Part shown: positions 16,520 through 26,578 of the stretch, in pieces | Position numbering within the stretch: the first letter of the stretch is position 1 | Layout of the letters: each line of letters opens with the position of its first letter | Made by a program: the position numbers and the translations under genes | Notes under the pieces: generated by a model | What the model was told of the DNA's origin: nothing | Seen by the model: the letters and a program-made list of their open reading frames with translations, nothing else | The model's database searches: none | Source of the DNA: Streptomyces sp. NBC_01241 | GTDB taxonomy: Bacteria > Actinomycetota > Actinomycetes > Streptomycetales > Streptomycetaceae | Direction: 5' to 3' | DNA length: 64,000 nucleotides | Assembly: GCF_041435435.1 (NCBI RefSeq) | Contig: NZ_CP108494.1 | Span: 4,932,501-4,996,500, forward strand

Positions 16520-17431
16520 TTACGGGCGGGAGAGGTCGGCGGAGATGCGGGCCAGCTGGTCGAGGCGCTGTTCGAGAGTCGGGTGGGAGGAGAGCAGCCG
16601 GCTCAGGCTCTCCTTGGAGGAGAACGCGGGGACGAAGTAGAAGGCGTTGTACGGCTCCGCCTTGCGCAGGTCCTCGGTCGGGATGCGGGACATCTGACCG
16701 GTCACCTTCGTGAGGGCGGAGGCGAGCGCCGAGGGACGGCCGGTGAGCAGGGCGGCGGCGCGGTCGGCGGACAGCTCGCGGTAGCGCGAGAGCAGCCGGG
16801 TGAGCAGGAAGCTCAGGGCGTACACGACCGCACTGATCAGCGGGATCAGCATGACCACGATGCCGACGGGGTCATTGCTCCGGCTGCTGCGGGAGAGGCC
16901 GCCCCACAGGGCTATGCGGGTGATGATCCCGGCGAGTACACCGAGGAACGAGGCGATCGTCATGACGGCCACGTCCCGGTGCGCGACGTGCGACATCTCG
17001 TGCGCGAGCACGCCCTCCAGCTCCTCCGGTTCCAGTCTGCGGAGCAGACCGGTGGTGGCGCAGACCAGGGCGGTCTTCTCGCTCCGGCCGGTGGCGAAGG
17101 CGTTCGGGACATCGCTCTGGGCGATCGCCACCCGTGGCTTGGGCATGTCGGCCAGCGCGCAGATCCGGTCGACGGTGCCGTGCAGTTCCGGCGCCTCCTC
17201 GGGGGTCACTTCCCGGGCGCCCATGCTGAAGGCCGCGATGCGGTCGCTGAACCAGAACTGTGCGATGAACATGCCGCCGACGAGGATCAGAATGATCGGC
17301 CAGGCGCCGCGCAGCACCGCGAGCAGCACGCCGACCAGGACCACGTACAGCAGGCCGATCAGGAACATGGTGGTCACCATGCGCGTGGTCAGACCGCGGT
17401 CCGCGGCGTATCGGGAAGGGGTTCGGCTCAT
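16520..17431 (-). CDS. htpX: Membrane zinc metalloprotease HtpX
   Basis: The 303-residue protein has two N-terminal membrane helices (about residues 18-60), the catalytic zinc motif LAHEMSHVAHRD near residue 145, with the third ligand Glu expected in SRYRELSADRAAA. Two further hydrophobic segments lie between. This is the M48B HtpX family, which degrades damaged membrane proteins with the active site on the cytoplasmic face. Length is normal. It is followed by pspAB in the same direction. Confidence 0.95.
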   Translation of the reverse strand: MSRTPSRYAADRGLTTRMVTTMFLIGLLYVVLVGVLLAVLRGAWPIILILVGGMFIAQFWFSDRIAAFSMGAREVTPEEAPELHGTVDRICALADMPKPRVAIAQSDVPNAFATGRSEKTALVCATTGLLRRLEPEELEGVLAHEMSHVAHRDVAVMTIASFLGVLAGIITRIALWGGLSRSSRSNDPVGIVVMLIPLISAVVYALSFLLTRLLSRYRELSADRAAALLTGRPSALASALTKVTGQMSRIPTEDLRKAEPYNAFYFVPAFSSKESLSRLLSSHPTLEQRLDQLARISADLSRP

Positions 17432-17570
17432 CGGTGCCTCCAGCCCTCATCGGGACCTGTCTCTCCGCCTGTCTCCCATAGTGCCCCTTCACTGTTGAAA
17501 CCGAATAAGACGGACCGAGACGGAACGGAGGGGAGCGGCTGGTATCGGGGTCCCGCGGTGAGCGCCCTCC

Positions 17571-18371
17571 CTACGGCCAGAGCAGTTCCCGCGTCCAGTC
17601 CGCGCCTTCCCGGCGGTAGCGCAGTCGTACGTGCCTGCGCCGCGCGTCGCCCTGGAAGAACTCGACCTCCCGCGGTTCGACCACGTACCGCGACCAGCTC
17701 GCGACCTCCGCGTCCGGCTCGGCCCGCGCCCGTTCCCAGGCGGCGTCGGCGGCCCGGGTCAGTTCCGCCTGCGAGTCGAGCACCGCACTCTGGGTGCCGG
17801 TCAGTGCCGACGCGAGCGCCCCGGTCGAGCGGGCGTGCAGATCGGCCAGGCTCTCCGCCCGGCTCGTCTCGGTGACCGGCCCCCGTACCCGTACCTGCCG
17901 GCCCTGTACCGGCCAGTAGAAGTTGAGCGCGGCGTACGGGTGGGCGGCGAGCTGGCGGCCCTTCGTGCTGGTGCGGTGCGTGGCGAAGTGCCAGCCGCGC
18001 TCGTCCGCGTCGTGCAGCATGAGCGTCCGCACGTCGGGCCGGCCGGCGGTGTCGACAGTGGCCAGCGACATCGTGTGCGGCTCGGCCTGCCCGGCCGCCA
18101 CCGCCTCGGCGAACCAGGCGTGGAAGAGGGGGAGCGGGGCGGGGGGTGCGGTGGCCGGGTCGAACGCGGGAAGCTCCACGTCCCAGACGCGCTGGGCGTG
18201 GAGCAGGTCCAGGAAGCTCTGCTGCGCGCCGGCCTTCCGCGCATCGGTCTGCTGCGCGTCGGATTGCGCCACGCCGGCCTTCGACGCGCCGGTGTTCGGT
18301 ACATCGGTCTTCGGTACATCGGTCTTCGGTACGCCGGTCTGCTGCGCGTTGGATTTCTGTACGTCGCTCAT
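17571..18371 (-). CDS. Pyridoxamine-phosphate-oxidase-like FMN protein with pentapeptide-repeat N-tail
   Basis: The 266-residue protein has a low-complexity tail at residues 11-50 made of five-residue units (QTGVP, KTDVP, KTDVP, NTGAS, KAGVA...), followed by a PdxH-like split barrel: PHTMSLATVDTAGRPDVRTL, GWHFATHRTSTKGRQLAAHP, AALNFYWPVQGRQVRVRGPV, and ending RRRHVRLRYRREGADWTREL. PdxH makes pyridoxal phosphate from pyridoxamine phosphate, but close relatives use other substrates. ATG 18371 was taken; an in-frame ATG at 18389 adds six residues. The tail is absent from ordinary PdxH and comes from a 15-base DNA repeat. Confidence 0.8.
   Translation of the reverse strand: MSDVQKSNAQQTGVPKTDVPKTDVPNTGASKAGVAQSDAQQTDARKAGAQQSFLDLLHAQRVWDVELPAFDPATAPPAPLPLFHAWFAEAVAAGQAEPHTMSLATVDTAGRPDVRTLMLHDADERGWHFATHRTSTKGRQLAAHPYAALNFYWPVQGRQVRVRGPVTETSRAESLADLHARSTGALASALTGTQSAVLDSQAELTRAADAAWERARAEPDAEVASWSRYVVEPREVEFFQGDARRRHVRLRYRREGADWTRELLWP
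18222..18341. repeat. 15-base tandem repeat inside the PdxH-like gene
   Basis: About eight units of 15 bases, the clearest being ATCGGTCTTCGGTAC on the + strand, encode the degenerate pentapeptides of the N-tail. The repeat keeps the frame, so copy-number changes would only alter tail length. Confidence 0.7.
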
Positions 18372-18407
18372 GGCCCCATTGCAGCGCATGGGGCCTGGCC
18401 CGGGACC

Positions 18408-19577
18408 TCACCCCCGTCCCAGCACCACCGTCCCCGACGAGCAGAACCAGCCGCCCGTCCCCGACGCCACGGCCAGCTCCGGCAGTCGGCCGCCTGCCCT
18501 GCGCACCTGGCGATCGCCCGCCTCGCCGCGCAGCTGCCGTACCGCCTCCACCAGCAGGAACAGCCCTCGCATCCCGGGATGGCAGGCGGACAGCCCGCCG
18601 CCGTCCGTGTTGACCGGCAGCTCGCCCGTCAGGCCGGTCCGGCCCTTCTCCACGAACGCGCCGCCCTCGCCCTTCGCGCAGAAACCGAGGTCCTCCAGCG
18701 TCACCAGCGTCATATAGGTGAACGCGTCGTAGATCTCGGCGAGGTCGATATCGCCGGGCCGCACCCCGGCCCGTTCGAACGCCAGCCGGCCGGAGACCGC
18801 CGCGGGAGAGGCCGTGAAGTCGTCCCACTCGGACATCGTGGAGTGCGAGACGTGCTCGCCGGCACCGAGGATCCACACCGGTTCCTTCGCCGTGTCCGGT
18901 ACGTACTCCTCGGCGGCCAGCAGCACCGCGCAGCCACCGTCGCTGCGGATGCAGCAGTGCAGCTTGGTGAACGGGTCCGCGATCATCGGCCCCGACAGCA
19001 CGTCGTCCACGGTGATCGGGTCACGGAACATCGCGTCCGGGTTGACCGCCGCATTCGTCCGTGCCTGGACCGCGACCTCGGCGAGCTGCTCCAGGGTCGT
19101 CCCGTACTCGTGCATATGGCGGCGGGCGGCCATCGCGTACTTGGCGATCAGCGAGTGCCCGTACGGCACCTCGAACTGGAGCGGGCCGCGCGCACCGAAG
19201 GAGAGGTTGGACGTCCGACGGCCCGCCTTGATGTCCGCCCGGGCCGTCGACCCGTACACCAGCAGTACGGCATTGGCGTGCCCGGCGGCGACGGCGTCCG
19301 CCGCATGGGCCGCCATCACCTCCCAGGTCGAGCCGCCGACCGCGGTGGAATCCACCCAGGTGGGTTTCAGCCCCAGATACTCGGCGACCTCGACCGGGGC
19401 GAGCGTACCGAGCCCGGCGGAGGCGAAACCGTCGACGACGGACCGGTCCAGCCCCGAATCGGCCAGGGCCCGGCGGGCGGCCTGGGCGTGCAGGGCGTAC
19501 GGCGTGGCCTCGTCGACGCGTCCGCAGTCGGCGAGGGATATGCCGACGACAGCGACCTTGCGGTGGGAAGAAGGCAT
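18408..19577 (-). CDS. Ltp-type thiolase-fold enzyme (lipid-transfer protein/aldolase family)
   Basis: The 389-residue protein has the thiolase fold of the SCP2/Ltp branch: KVAVVGISLADCGR at the start, STAVGGSTWEVMAAHAADAV where classical thiolases hold the nucleophilic Cys, LAEIYDAFTYMTLVTLEDLG and GGGLSACHPGMRGLFLLVEA. The lack of Cys at the nucleophile position and the IYDAF Tyr resemble Ltp2-like retro-aldolases rather than true thiolases. ATG 19577 is 4 bases from an operator and has no ribosome site, suggesting a leaderless mRNA. Its DUF35 partner may be the protein at 15505-15921. Confidence 0.85.
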   Translation of the reverse strand: MPSSHRKVAVVGISLADCGRVDEATPYALHAQAARRALADSGLDRSVVDGFASAGLGTLAPVEVAEYLGLKPTWVDSTAVGGSTWEVMAAHAADAVAAGHANAVLLVYGSTARADIKAGRRTSNLSFGARGPLQFEVPYGHSLIAKYAMAARRHMHEYGTTLEQLAEVAVQARTNAAVNPDAMFRDPITVDDVLSGPMIADPFTKLHCCIRSDGGCAVLLAAEEYVPDTAKEPVWILGAGEHVSHSTMSEWDDFTASPAAVSGRLAFERAGVRPGDIDLAEIYDAFTYMTLVTLEDLGFCAKGEGGAFVEKGRTGLTGELPVNTDGGGLSACHPGMRGLFLLVEAVRQLRGEAGDRQVRRAGGRLPELAVASGTGGWFCSSGTVVLGRG

Positions 19578-19581
19578 GAAT

Positions 19582-19596
19582 CTGACGGTACATCAG
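19582..19596. promoter_or_regulatory. Operator-like palindrome 5 (CTGACGGTACATCAG)
   Basis: One mismatch in the right half relative to CTGAC-N5-GTCAG. It lies 4 bases upstream of the thiolase start, where the -10 element of a leaderless promoter would be. Confidence 0.7.
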
Positions 19597-19763
19597 ATAC
19601 GCGCCGAGCGGACCTCCGAGTGGGCGGCGGGGTGGGCTGCGGAGTGAGGTGCGGGGCCGGGCGGTGAGCTGCGGGGCGGGGCGGGGCGGGGCGGTGAGGT
19701 GCGGGGCGCCGAATGGGCTGCCGATGTGCGCGGCTCTGGGCATCTCGAAGATTCACCTCTAGC

Positions 19764-19778
19764 ATGACGGGCCGTCAG
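19764..19778. promoter_or_regulatory. Operator-like palindrome 6 (ATGACGGGCCGTCAG)
   Basis: One mismatch at the outer left base relative to CTGAC-N5-GTCAG. It is 38 bases upstream of the acyl-CoA dehydrogenase ATG, so it fits the core promoter. Confidence 0.7.
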
Positions 19779-19816
19779 ATCAGAGGCCGAACGCCCTGAT
19801 GAGAAGGAGCCCGACG

Positions 19817-21049
19817 ATGGATGCCGCCTTCACCGCGGAACAGGACGAGATCCGCCGCGCCCTGCGCGAACTGCTCGCCGAACACGGCGGCTCCGACGAC
19901 GTCCGGAGCGCCGTGCGGACCGCCGACGGGTACGACGCGGCCCTGTGGCGGCAGCTCGCCCAGGACCTCGGGCTGCCCGGACTCGCCCTCCCGGAGGAGT
20001 ACGGAGGTGTCGGCCGCGGCCTCGCTGACCTCGCCGTCGCCTGCGAGGAGACCGGCCACGCGCTGCTGCCGTCACCCCTGATCGCCACCGCCGCACTCGC
20101 CGCGCCCCTGATCGTCGCACTCGGCACCGGGGCCCAGCGCGCCGCCCTGCTGCCGCGCATCGCCGCCGGGGAACTGACCGCGACGCCGGTCGTCCCCGGC
20201 GGCTCGCTCGGCACCGCTCTCGGTCTCACCGGTGACCCGACCGGCGGCGCCTGGGCGGGTGGCGGCCGGGCGGGCGGCGTCCAGGCGAGGCCGGTCGGCG
20301 GCGGGGCGGGCTGGCGGCTGTACGGGGAGGCGGACCAGGTCCTCGACGGACACAGCGCGGGGCTCCTCCTGGTCGCGGCCCATGCCGGCGGCTTCCCGCG
20401 CAGCCGTACGCTCCTCTTCCTGGTCCGCCCGGACACGGCGGCCGGAGTCGTCCGCACCCGCCGGACCTCGTTGGACGAGACCCGCCCGCTGGCCCGTGTG
20501 GAACTCCGCGACACGGAGGCCGAGCTGCTCGGCGCGGACGACACCGCGGACGTGACCGGCGCCCTCGCCGCGGTCGGACAGGGGGCCGCCGCCGTGCTCG
20601 CGGCGGAGGTGGTGGGGACGGCGGCGGGCGCGCTGGAGCGGGCCGTCGCACACGTCGGGGCGCGCGAGCAGTTCGGCCGGGCGGTCGGCTCCTTCCAGGC
20701 CGTGAAGCACCGCCTCGCGGATCTGTACGTACGGGTGCAGGCGGCCCGTTCCGCCGCGTACTACGCGGCCTGGGATCCGGCCACGGCCGGGGGGCTCGCT
20801 CTCGCCCAGGCCCTGGAGGCGCTGCGGATCACCACCGCCGAGGCCGTCCAGCTGCACGGCGGGAACGGCTTCACCTGGGAACACGAGGCGCATCTCTACT
20901 TCAAGCGGGCCGCCGCCGACGAACTGCTCTTCGGCCCCGTCCACCGGCTCCGCGACCATGCGGCCCAGCGGGCCGGGCTCTTCGCCGCACTCGAACCGGC
21001 CGCCCCGAAACCGGTCACCCCGGGCTCGGCCGGGCAGGTGGCGGTCTGA
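19817..21049 (+). CDS. Acyl-CoA dehydrogenase (FadE-like)
   Basis: The 410-residue flavoenzyme starts at ATG 19817 with AAGGAG 7 bases upstream. The N-terminal helices (FTAEQDEIRRALRELLAEHG), LGLPGLALPEEYGGVGRGL and the C-terminal REQFGRAVGSFQAVKHRLAD and QLHGGNGFTWEHEAHLYFKR are standard for the family; Glu in TWEHE is the likely base, as in steroid-type FadE subunits. The middle beta domain is short and Gly/Ala-rich. The gene has its own operator and leads a two-gene operon with the deazaflavin-type reductase, whose ATG shares the last base of this stop codon. Confidence 0.9.
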   Translation: MDAAFTAEQDEIRRALRELLAEHGGSDDVRSAVRTADGYDAALWRQLAQDLGLPGLALPEEYGGVGRGLADLAVACEETGHALLPSPLIATAALAAPLIVALGTGAQRAALLPRIAAGELTATPVVPGGSLGTALGLTGDPTGGAWAGGGRAGGVQARPVGGGAGWRLYGEADQVLDGHSAGLLLVAAHAGGFPRSRTLLFLVRPDTAAGVVRTRRTSLDETRPLARVELRDTEAELLGADDTADVTGALAAVGQGAAAVLAAEVVGTAAGALERAVAHVGAREQFGRAVGSFQAVKHRLADLYVRVQAARSAAYYAAWDPATAGGLALAQALEALRITTAEAVQLHGGNGFTWEHEAHLYFKRAAADELLFGPVHRLRDHAAQRAGLFAALEPAAPKPVTPGSAGQVAV

Positions 21050-21567
21050 TGGCGCCCGGCGTCCGGCTGATCCAGAAGGTCTCCTCGACCCGCACGTTCG
21101 CGAGGATCGCCCCGCACGTCGTGCCCGCCATGGACCGTGCGGTGCACCGGCTCACGCGCGGCAAGGTGCTGCTCAGCGCCCGGATGCTGCCGGGGCTGAT
21201 CCTGACGGTGCCGGGCGCGCGGAGCGGGCGGCCCAGGACCACTCCGCTGGCCTGCATGCCGGAACAAGGACCGGGGTCCGGAAAGGGCAACGGGGCGGAG
21301 CAGAGCTGGATCCTGGTCGGCAGCAACTTCGGCCGTACGGGACACCCGGCCTGGACCGCGAATCTGCTGGCCGGTCCCGACGCGGCCGTCATCAACTGGA
21401 AGGGCCGGGACATTCCGGTGCGCGCCACGCTGCTGAAGGGTGCGGAACGGGAAGCGGTGTGGCAGGCGGCGCTGAAGTTCTGGCCGCCGTACGCGGCATA
21501 CCAGGCGCGGATCGAGCGGGAGATCCGGCTCTTCCGGCTGGAACGCCGGGACGACGCCGCGACCTGA
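21049..21567 (+). CDS. Deazaflavin-dependent nitroreductase-family protein (DDN-like)
   Basis: The 172-residue protein shows the F420-binding split barrel: KVLLSARMLPGLILTVPGARSG with RPRTTPLACMP, then WILVGSNFGRTGHPAWTANL and VINWKGRDIPVRATLL, ending with WPPYAAYQARIEREIRLFRL. This is the family of mycobacterial Ddn, which uses reduced F420. It is co-translated with the acyl-CoA dehydrogenase, so it may reduce an enone or quinone intermediate of the same pathway. The start was set by the one-base overlap with the upstream stop. Confidence 0.85.
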   Translation: MAPGVRLIQKVSSTRTFARIAPHVVPAMDRAVHRLTRGKVLLSARMLPGLILTVPGARSGRPRTTPLACMPEQGPGSGKGNGAEQSWILVGSNFGRTGHPAWTANLLAGPDAAVINWKGRDIPVRATLLKGAEREAVWQAALKFWPPYAAYQARIEREIRLFRLERRDDAAT

Positions 21568-21637
21568 GACGACCGGAGGCAGCGGCCTGGGGCGGCCGGA
21601 GGCGGAATCGGTGCGCCGGATTCGCAACGCGGAATCG

Positions 21638-21972
21638 GTGCACGAACGCCGTGTGCACGAAGCACCGTGTGCACGAAGCACCGTGTGCACGAAGCACCGT
21701 GTGCACGAAGCACCGTGTGCACGAACGCCGTGTGCACGAACGCCGTGTGCACGAACGCCGTGTGCACGAACGCCGTGTGCACGAACGCCGTGTGCACGAA
21801 GCACCGTGTGCACGAACGCCGTGTGCACGAACGCCGTGTGCACGAACGCCGTGTGCACGAACGCCGTGTGCACGAACGCCGTGTGCACGAACGCCGTGTG
21901 CACGAACGCCGTGTGCACGAACGCCGTGTGCACGAACGCCGTGTGCGTCGACGCCGCGTGCGCGAACACCGT
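21638..21972. repeat. Tandem array of 22 units, period 15-16 bases
   Basis: Unit A is GTGCACGAACGCCGT (15 bases) and unit B is GTGCACGAAGCACCGT (16 bases). The order is A, four B, five A, one B, nine A, then two degraded units ending near 21972. All twenty full units are perfect copies of A or B. Each starts with the palindrome GTGCAC. The 15-base period leaves long stop-free frames on both strands, but none has a start site or protein-like composition. It lies between the stop of the reductase gene (21567) and a strong terminator hairpin. Confidence 0.95.
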
Positions 21973-22020
21973 GTGGGGGAACGGCTGTTGGGGTGATCAC
22001 CGGAACGGTCCGGGCGCGCC

Positions 22021-22050
22021 GACGGCGGACCACTTCCGTGGTCCGCCGTC
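22021..22050. terminator. Perfect 12-bp hairpin, probable terminator
   Basis: GACGGCGGACCA pairs with TGGTCCGCCGTC around a 6-base loop. It lies downstream of the acyl-CoA dehydrogenase operon and the repeat array, and just past the 3' end of the convergent tetR gene, so it can serve both directions. Confidence 0.8.
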
Positions 22051-22121
22051 GGTGAGACAGGACCTGGGGCGCCCGGAATCACCGCGCGGTGCCCCAGTAC
22101 GGGGAAGGGCCCGGCGCGGCG

Positions 22122-22769
22122 CTACTTCGTCGGCTTCCTGCCGGTGATGCCCAGATGCACCAACAGTGCGAGATTCGGCTTGAGTTCGGCCTGCTTGACG
22201 CCCCAGGTCGTGAAGCCCTTCTGGTGCGAGGCGACCGCGGCCAGCATCGCGACCAGCGAACCCGCCATCGCGGCGGCGCTCACGTCCTTGTCGACCTTGC
22301 CCTTGGCCTGGAGCTCCTTCACCGAATCCGTGAGGGAGTTGGTGACCGAGTTCAGAATCTTCATGCGGATCTTGTAGAAACGCTTGTCGCCCTCGGCCGC
22401 CCCGAGGTCGACCACGCGCAGGATCGCGTCGTGATGTCGCCAGAAGTCGAGGAATCCCTCGACGAGTTCTTCGGCGGTCTGCCAGCCGGCCTTGCCGACC
22501 CAGGAGCGGCCTGCGACCAGTTCGGTCAATCCGGCACCCTCCTTGGCCATTTCTTCGGCGATTTCGAGGACGGCGCCCTCGACGTCGGGGAAGTACTGGT
22601 AGAACGTCGCGGGTGAAGTCCCCGCCTTCCGGGCCACGTCGATGACTTTGACGTCCCGGTACGGCGAGGAACTGAGCATCTCGCTGAGGCAGTCGAGCAG
22701 CTTCTGCCGCGTCGCCTGTCCGCGTCGACCGGCCACGCGGCCGTCGACGGTGCGTACTTGTCCTGTCAT
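22122..22769 (-). CDS. TetR-family transcriptional regulator, candidate master repressor of the acyl-CoA genes
   Basis: The 215-residue protein has a TetR helix-turn-helix at about residues 18-65 (RQKLLDCLSEMLSSSPYRDV, VIDVARKAGTSPATFYQYF) and an all-helical ligand domain (FLDFWRHHDAILRVVDLGA, AAMAGSLVAMLAAVASHQKG). An imperfect copy of the CTGAC-N5-GTCAG palindrome covers its own start codon, so it should bind there and repress itself; no ribosome site is visible, so the mRNA is probably leaderless. It is the only TetR-type gene in the window and sits in the middle of the operator-bearing genes. Ligand unknown; a CoA thioester or fatty-acid-like molecule is likely by analogy. Confidence 0.85.
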   Translation of the reverse strand: MTGQVRTVDGRVAGRRGQATRQKLLDCLSEMLSSSPYRDVKVIDVARKAGTSPATFYQYFPDVEGAVLEIAEEMAKEGAGLTELVAGRSWVGKAGWQTAEELVEGFLDFWRHHDAILRVVDLGAAEGDKRFYKIRMKILNSVTNSLTDSVKELQAKGKVDKDVSAAAMAGSLVAMLAAVASHQKGFTTWGVKQAELKPNLALLVHLGITGRKPTK

Positions 22770-22777
22770 GCCGTCAG
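22763..22777. promoter_or_regulatory. Imperfect operator 7 over the tetR start codon
   Basis: CTGTCATGCCGTCAG keeps one full half-site (GTCAG) and a changed second half. It overlaps the ATG (22767-22769) of the TetR gene, as expected for weak autoregulation. Confidence 0.55.
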
Positions 22778-22891
22778 CTTACCGAGGGGGGATCGGAGCG
22801 CGATTCGGCCGACTGCAAATGGGGAGCGCCGCAGGCGGGGTGGGGGGAGTGGCCGGATATCGACGGATGCGACCCGCGGGGTAGGTAAGTC

Positions 22892-22925
22892 TTATCAACA
22901 CCCTGTGGATAACTTCCGTGGATAA
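22892..22925. promoter_or_regulatory. Cluster of three DnaA-box-like 9-mers
   Basis: TTATCAACA (22892-22900), TGTGGATAA (22904-22912, reverse of the perfect box TTATCCACA) and CGTGGATAA (22917-22925, one mismatch). The last two are 13 bases apart. The site lies in the 304-base gap between tetR and kbpA, with no replication genes nearby. It may be a DnaA-titration or DnaA-controlled promoter site. Confidence 0.6.
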
Positions 22926-23023
22926 CTTTCGGTGAAGCCGTGGGCAAGGAAGTCCTCTCTCGAAAATTAGTTCGATGTGGACGGGTTGGGGCGCGGTGCG
23001 TGCCGCCGCCGGTTACGTTTGCC

Positions 23024-23037
23024 GTGACGAGCGTCAC
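23024..23037. promoter_or_regulatory. Perfect 14-bp palindrome upstream of kbpA
   Basis: GTGACGAGCGTCAC is self-complementary apart from the central AG and lies 36 bases before the kbpA start codon, a position suited to an operator or promoter element. The binding protein is unknown. Confidence 0.4.
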
Positions 23038-23073
23038 TCGCCGCGTACGACTGTGACGGAAGGACCCGGGCCC

Positions 23074-23889
23074 ATGGCCGCATTCGCGCGATCCGCGCCG
23101 TGCTGGGTGGATGTGCAGCTCCCCGACCTCGAAGCGGGCAAACGCTTCTACGGCGAGCTGTTCGGCTGGACCTTCCGGGCCGGCGACGGCCCGTACGCGG
23201 ACGCCTTCAGCGACGGGAGGCTCGTCGCCGCGCTCGCCGCCAAGCAGGACGGCCGGATGCCCACCGCATGGGGCGTCTACTTCGCCACCGACGACATCGT
23301 CGCGACCGTCGCCCGGATCAGGGAGGCCGGCGGGCAGGTGATCACCGACCCCGTGCGGGCCGGCCGGGCCGGAGCGCTCGCCCAGGCGGCCGACCCCGGC
23401 GGAGCGGTCTTCGGGCTCTGGCAGGCCGGTGAACGCGAAGGCTTCCAGAAGCGACACGAACCGGTTTCCTTCTGCTGGACCGAGGTGTACACCCGCGAGA
23501 AGGACCGCGTCGACGCCTTCTACGAGGAGGTCTTCGGATTCCAGGGCACCGACCTCGACACCGCGGGTGCCGCCGAGCCCGGCGCCCCCGAACCCGGCGT
23601 CGATTTCCGCATGTGGTCCCCGGCGGGCACCGAACCGGGACCGGACACCGCGATCGGCGGGCGCAGCGTCATCACCGACGCCTTCCCGGCCGAGATGCCC
23701 AGCTACTTCCTGAGCTACTTCGCCGTGCAGGACTGCAACGCCACCGCCGGACACGCCGTACGCCTCGGCGGCCGCATCTCCGCGCCGCCCTTCGACATCC
23801 CGTACGGACGGATGGCGGTCCTCCAGGACGACCAGGGTGCCGTATTCGCCGTACTTCAGCCCCCTGTGTCCGGGAACAGGGCAGAGTGA
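23074..23889 (+). CDS. kbpA: VOC/glyoxalase-fold protein, probable AfsK-binding protein KbpA
   Basis: The 271-residue protein has two vicinal-oxygen-chelate domains: residues 10-125 (CWVDVQLPDLEAGKRFYGEL, GVYFATDDIVATVARIREAG) and 130-265 (FCWTEVYTREKDRVDAFYEE, YFLSYFAVQDCNATAGHAVR, MAVLQDDQGAVFAVLQP). The start has GGAAGGA 9 bases upstream. It ends about 160 bases before afsK on the same strand, the position described for kbpA in Streptomyces coelicolor, whose product binds AfsK and inhibits its autophosphorylation. That identification rests on gene order and my recollection of the family; the VOC fold is clear from sequence. Confidence 0.7.
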   Translation: MAAFARSAPCWVDVQLPDLEAGKRFYGELFGWTFRAGDGPYADAFSDGRLVAALAAKQDGRMPTAWGVYFATDDIVATVARIREAGGQVITDPVRAGRAGALAQAADPGGAVFGLWQAGEREGFQKRHEPVSFCWTEVYTREKDRVDAFYEEVFGFQGTDLDTAGAAEPGAPEPGVDFRMWSPAGTEPGPDTAIGGRSVITDAFPAEMPSYFLSYFAVQDCNATAGHAVRLGGRISAPPFDIPYGRMAVLQDDQGAVFAVLQPPVSGNRAE

Positions 23890-24049
23890 GCTAGGACACC
23901 CCGGTCGGCCCCCGGGTTCGCAACCAGGGGCTCAGCCAGGAACAATCGGGGTGCGCACCGCCGGGTGGTGCCCAGTGGTGAGACGCCGTACAGGGCGGGT
24001 TTTCGCGGGCTTCTGTTCCTGAGGCCCGTACGGGGAGGTGGCAGGGCAA

Positions 24050-26500
<2,451 letters not shown>

Positions 26501-26578
26501 CGCGTCGGCCACATCAAGCCCGTCCGGCGCTCGAGGGCACAACCCTCGGCGCGGAGGGCTGGCTTCACACGGAGGGCT

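Noticed and set aside
21638..21972. Possible CRISPR array
   Set aside because: Units are directly abutting with no spacers and no cas genes are present.
21611..22147. Long stop-free frames across the 15-base repeat on both strands (VHERR..., HTAFV... type translations)
   Set aside because: They arise because the repeat period is a multiple of three and lacks stops. None has a start site, and the translations are pure repeat.
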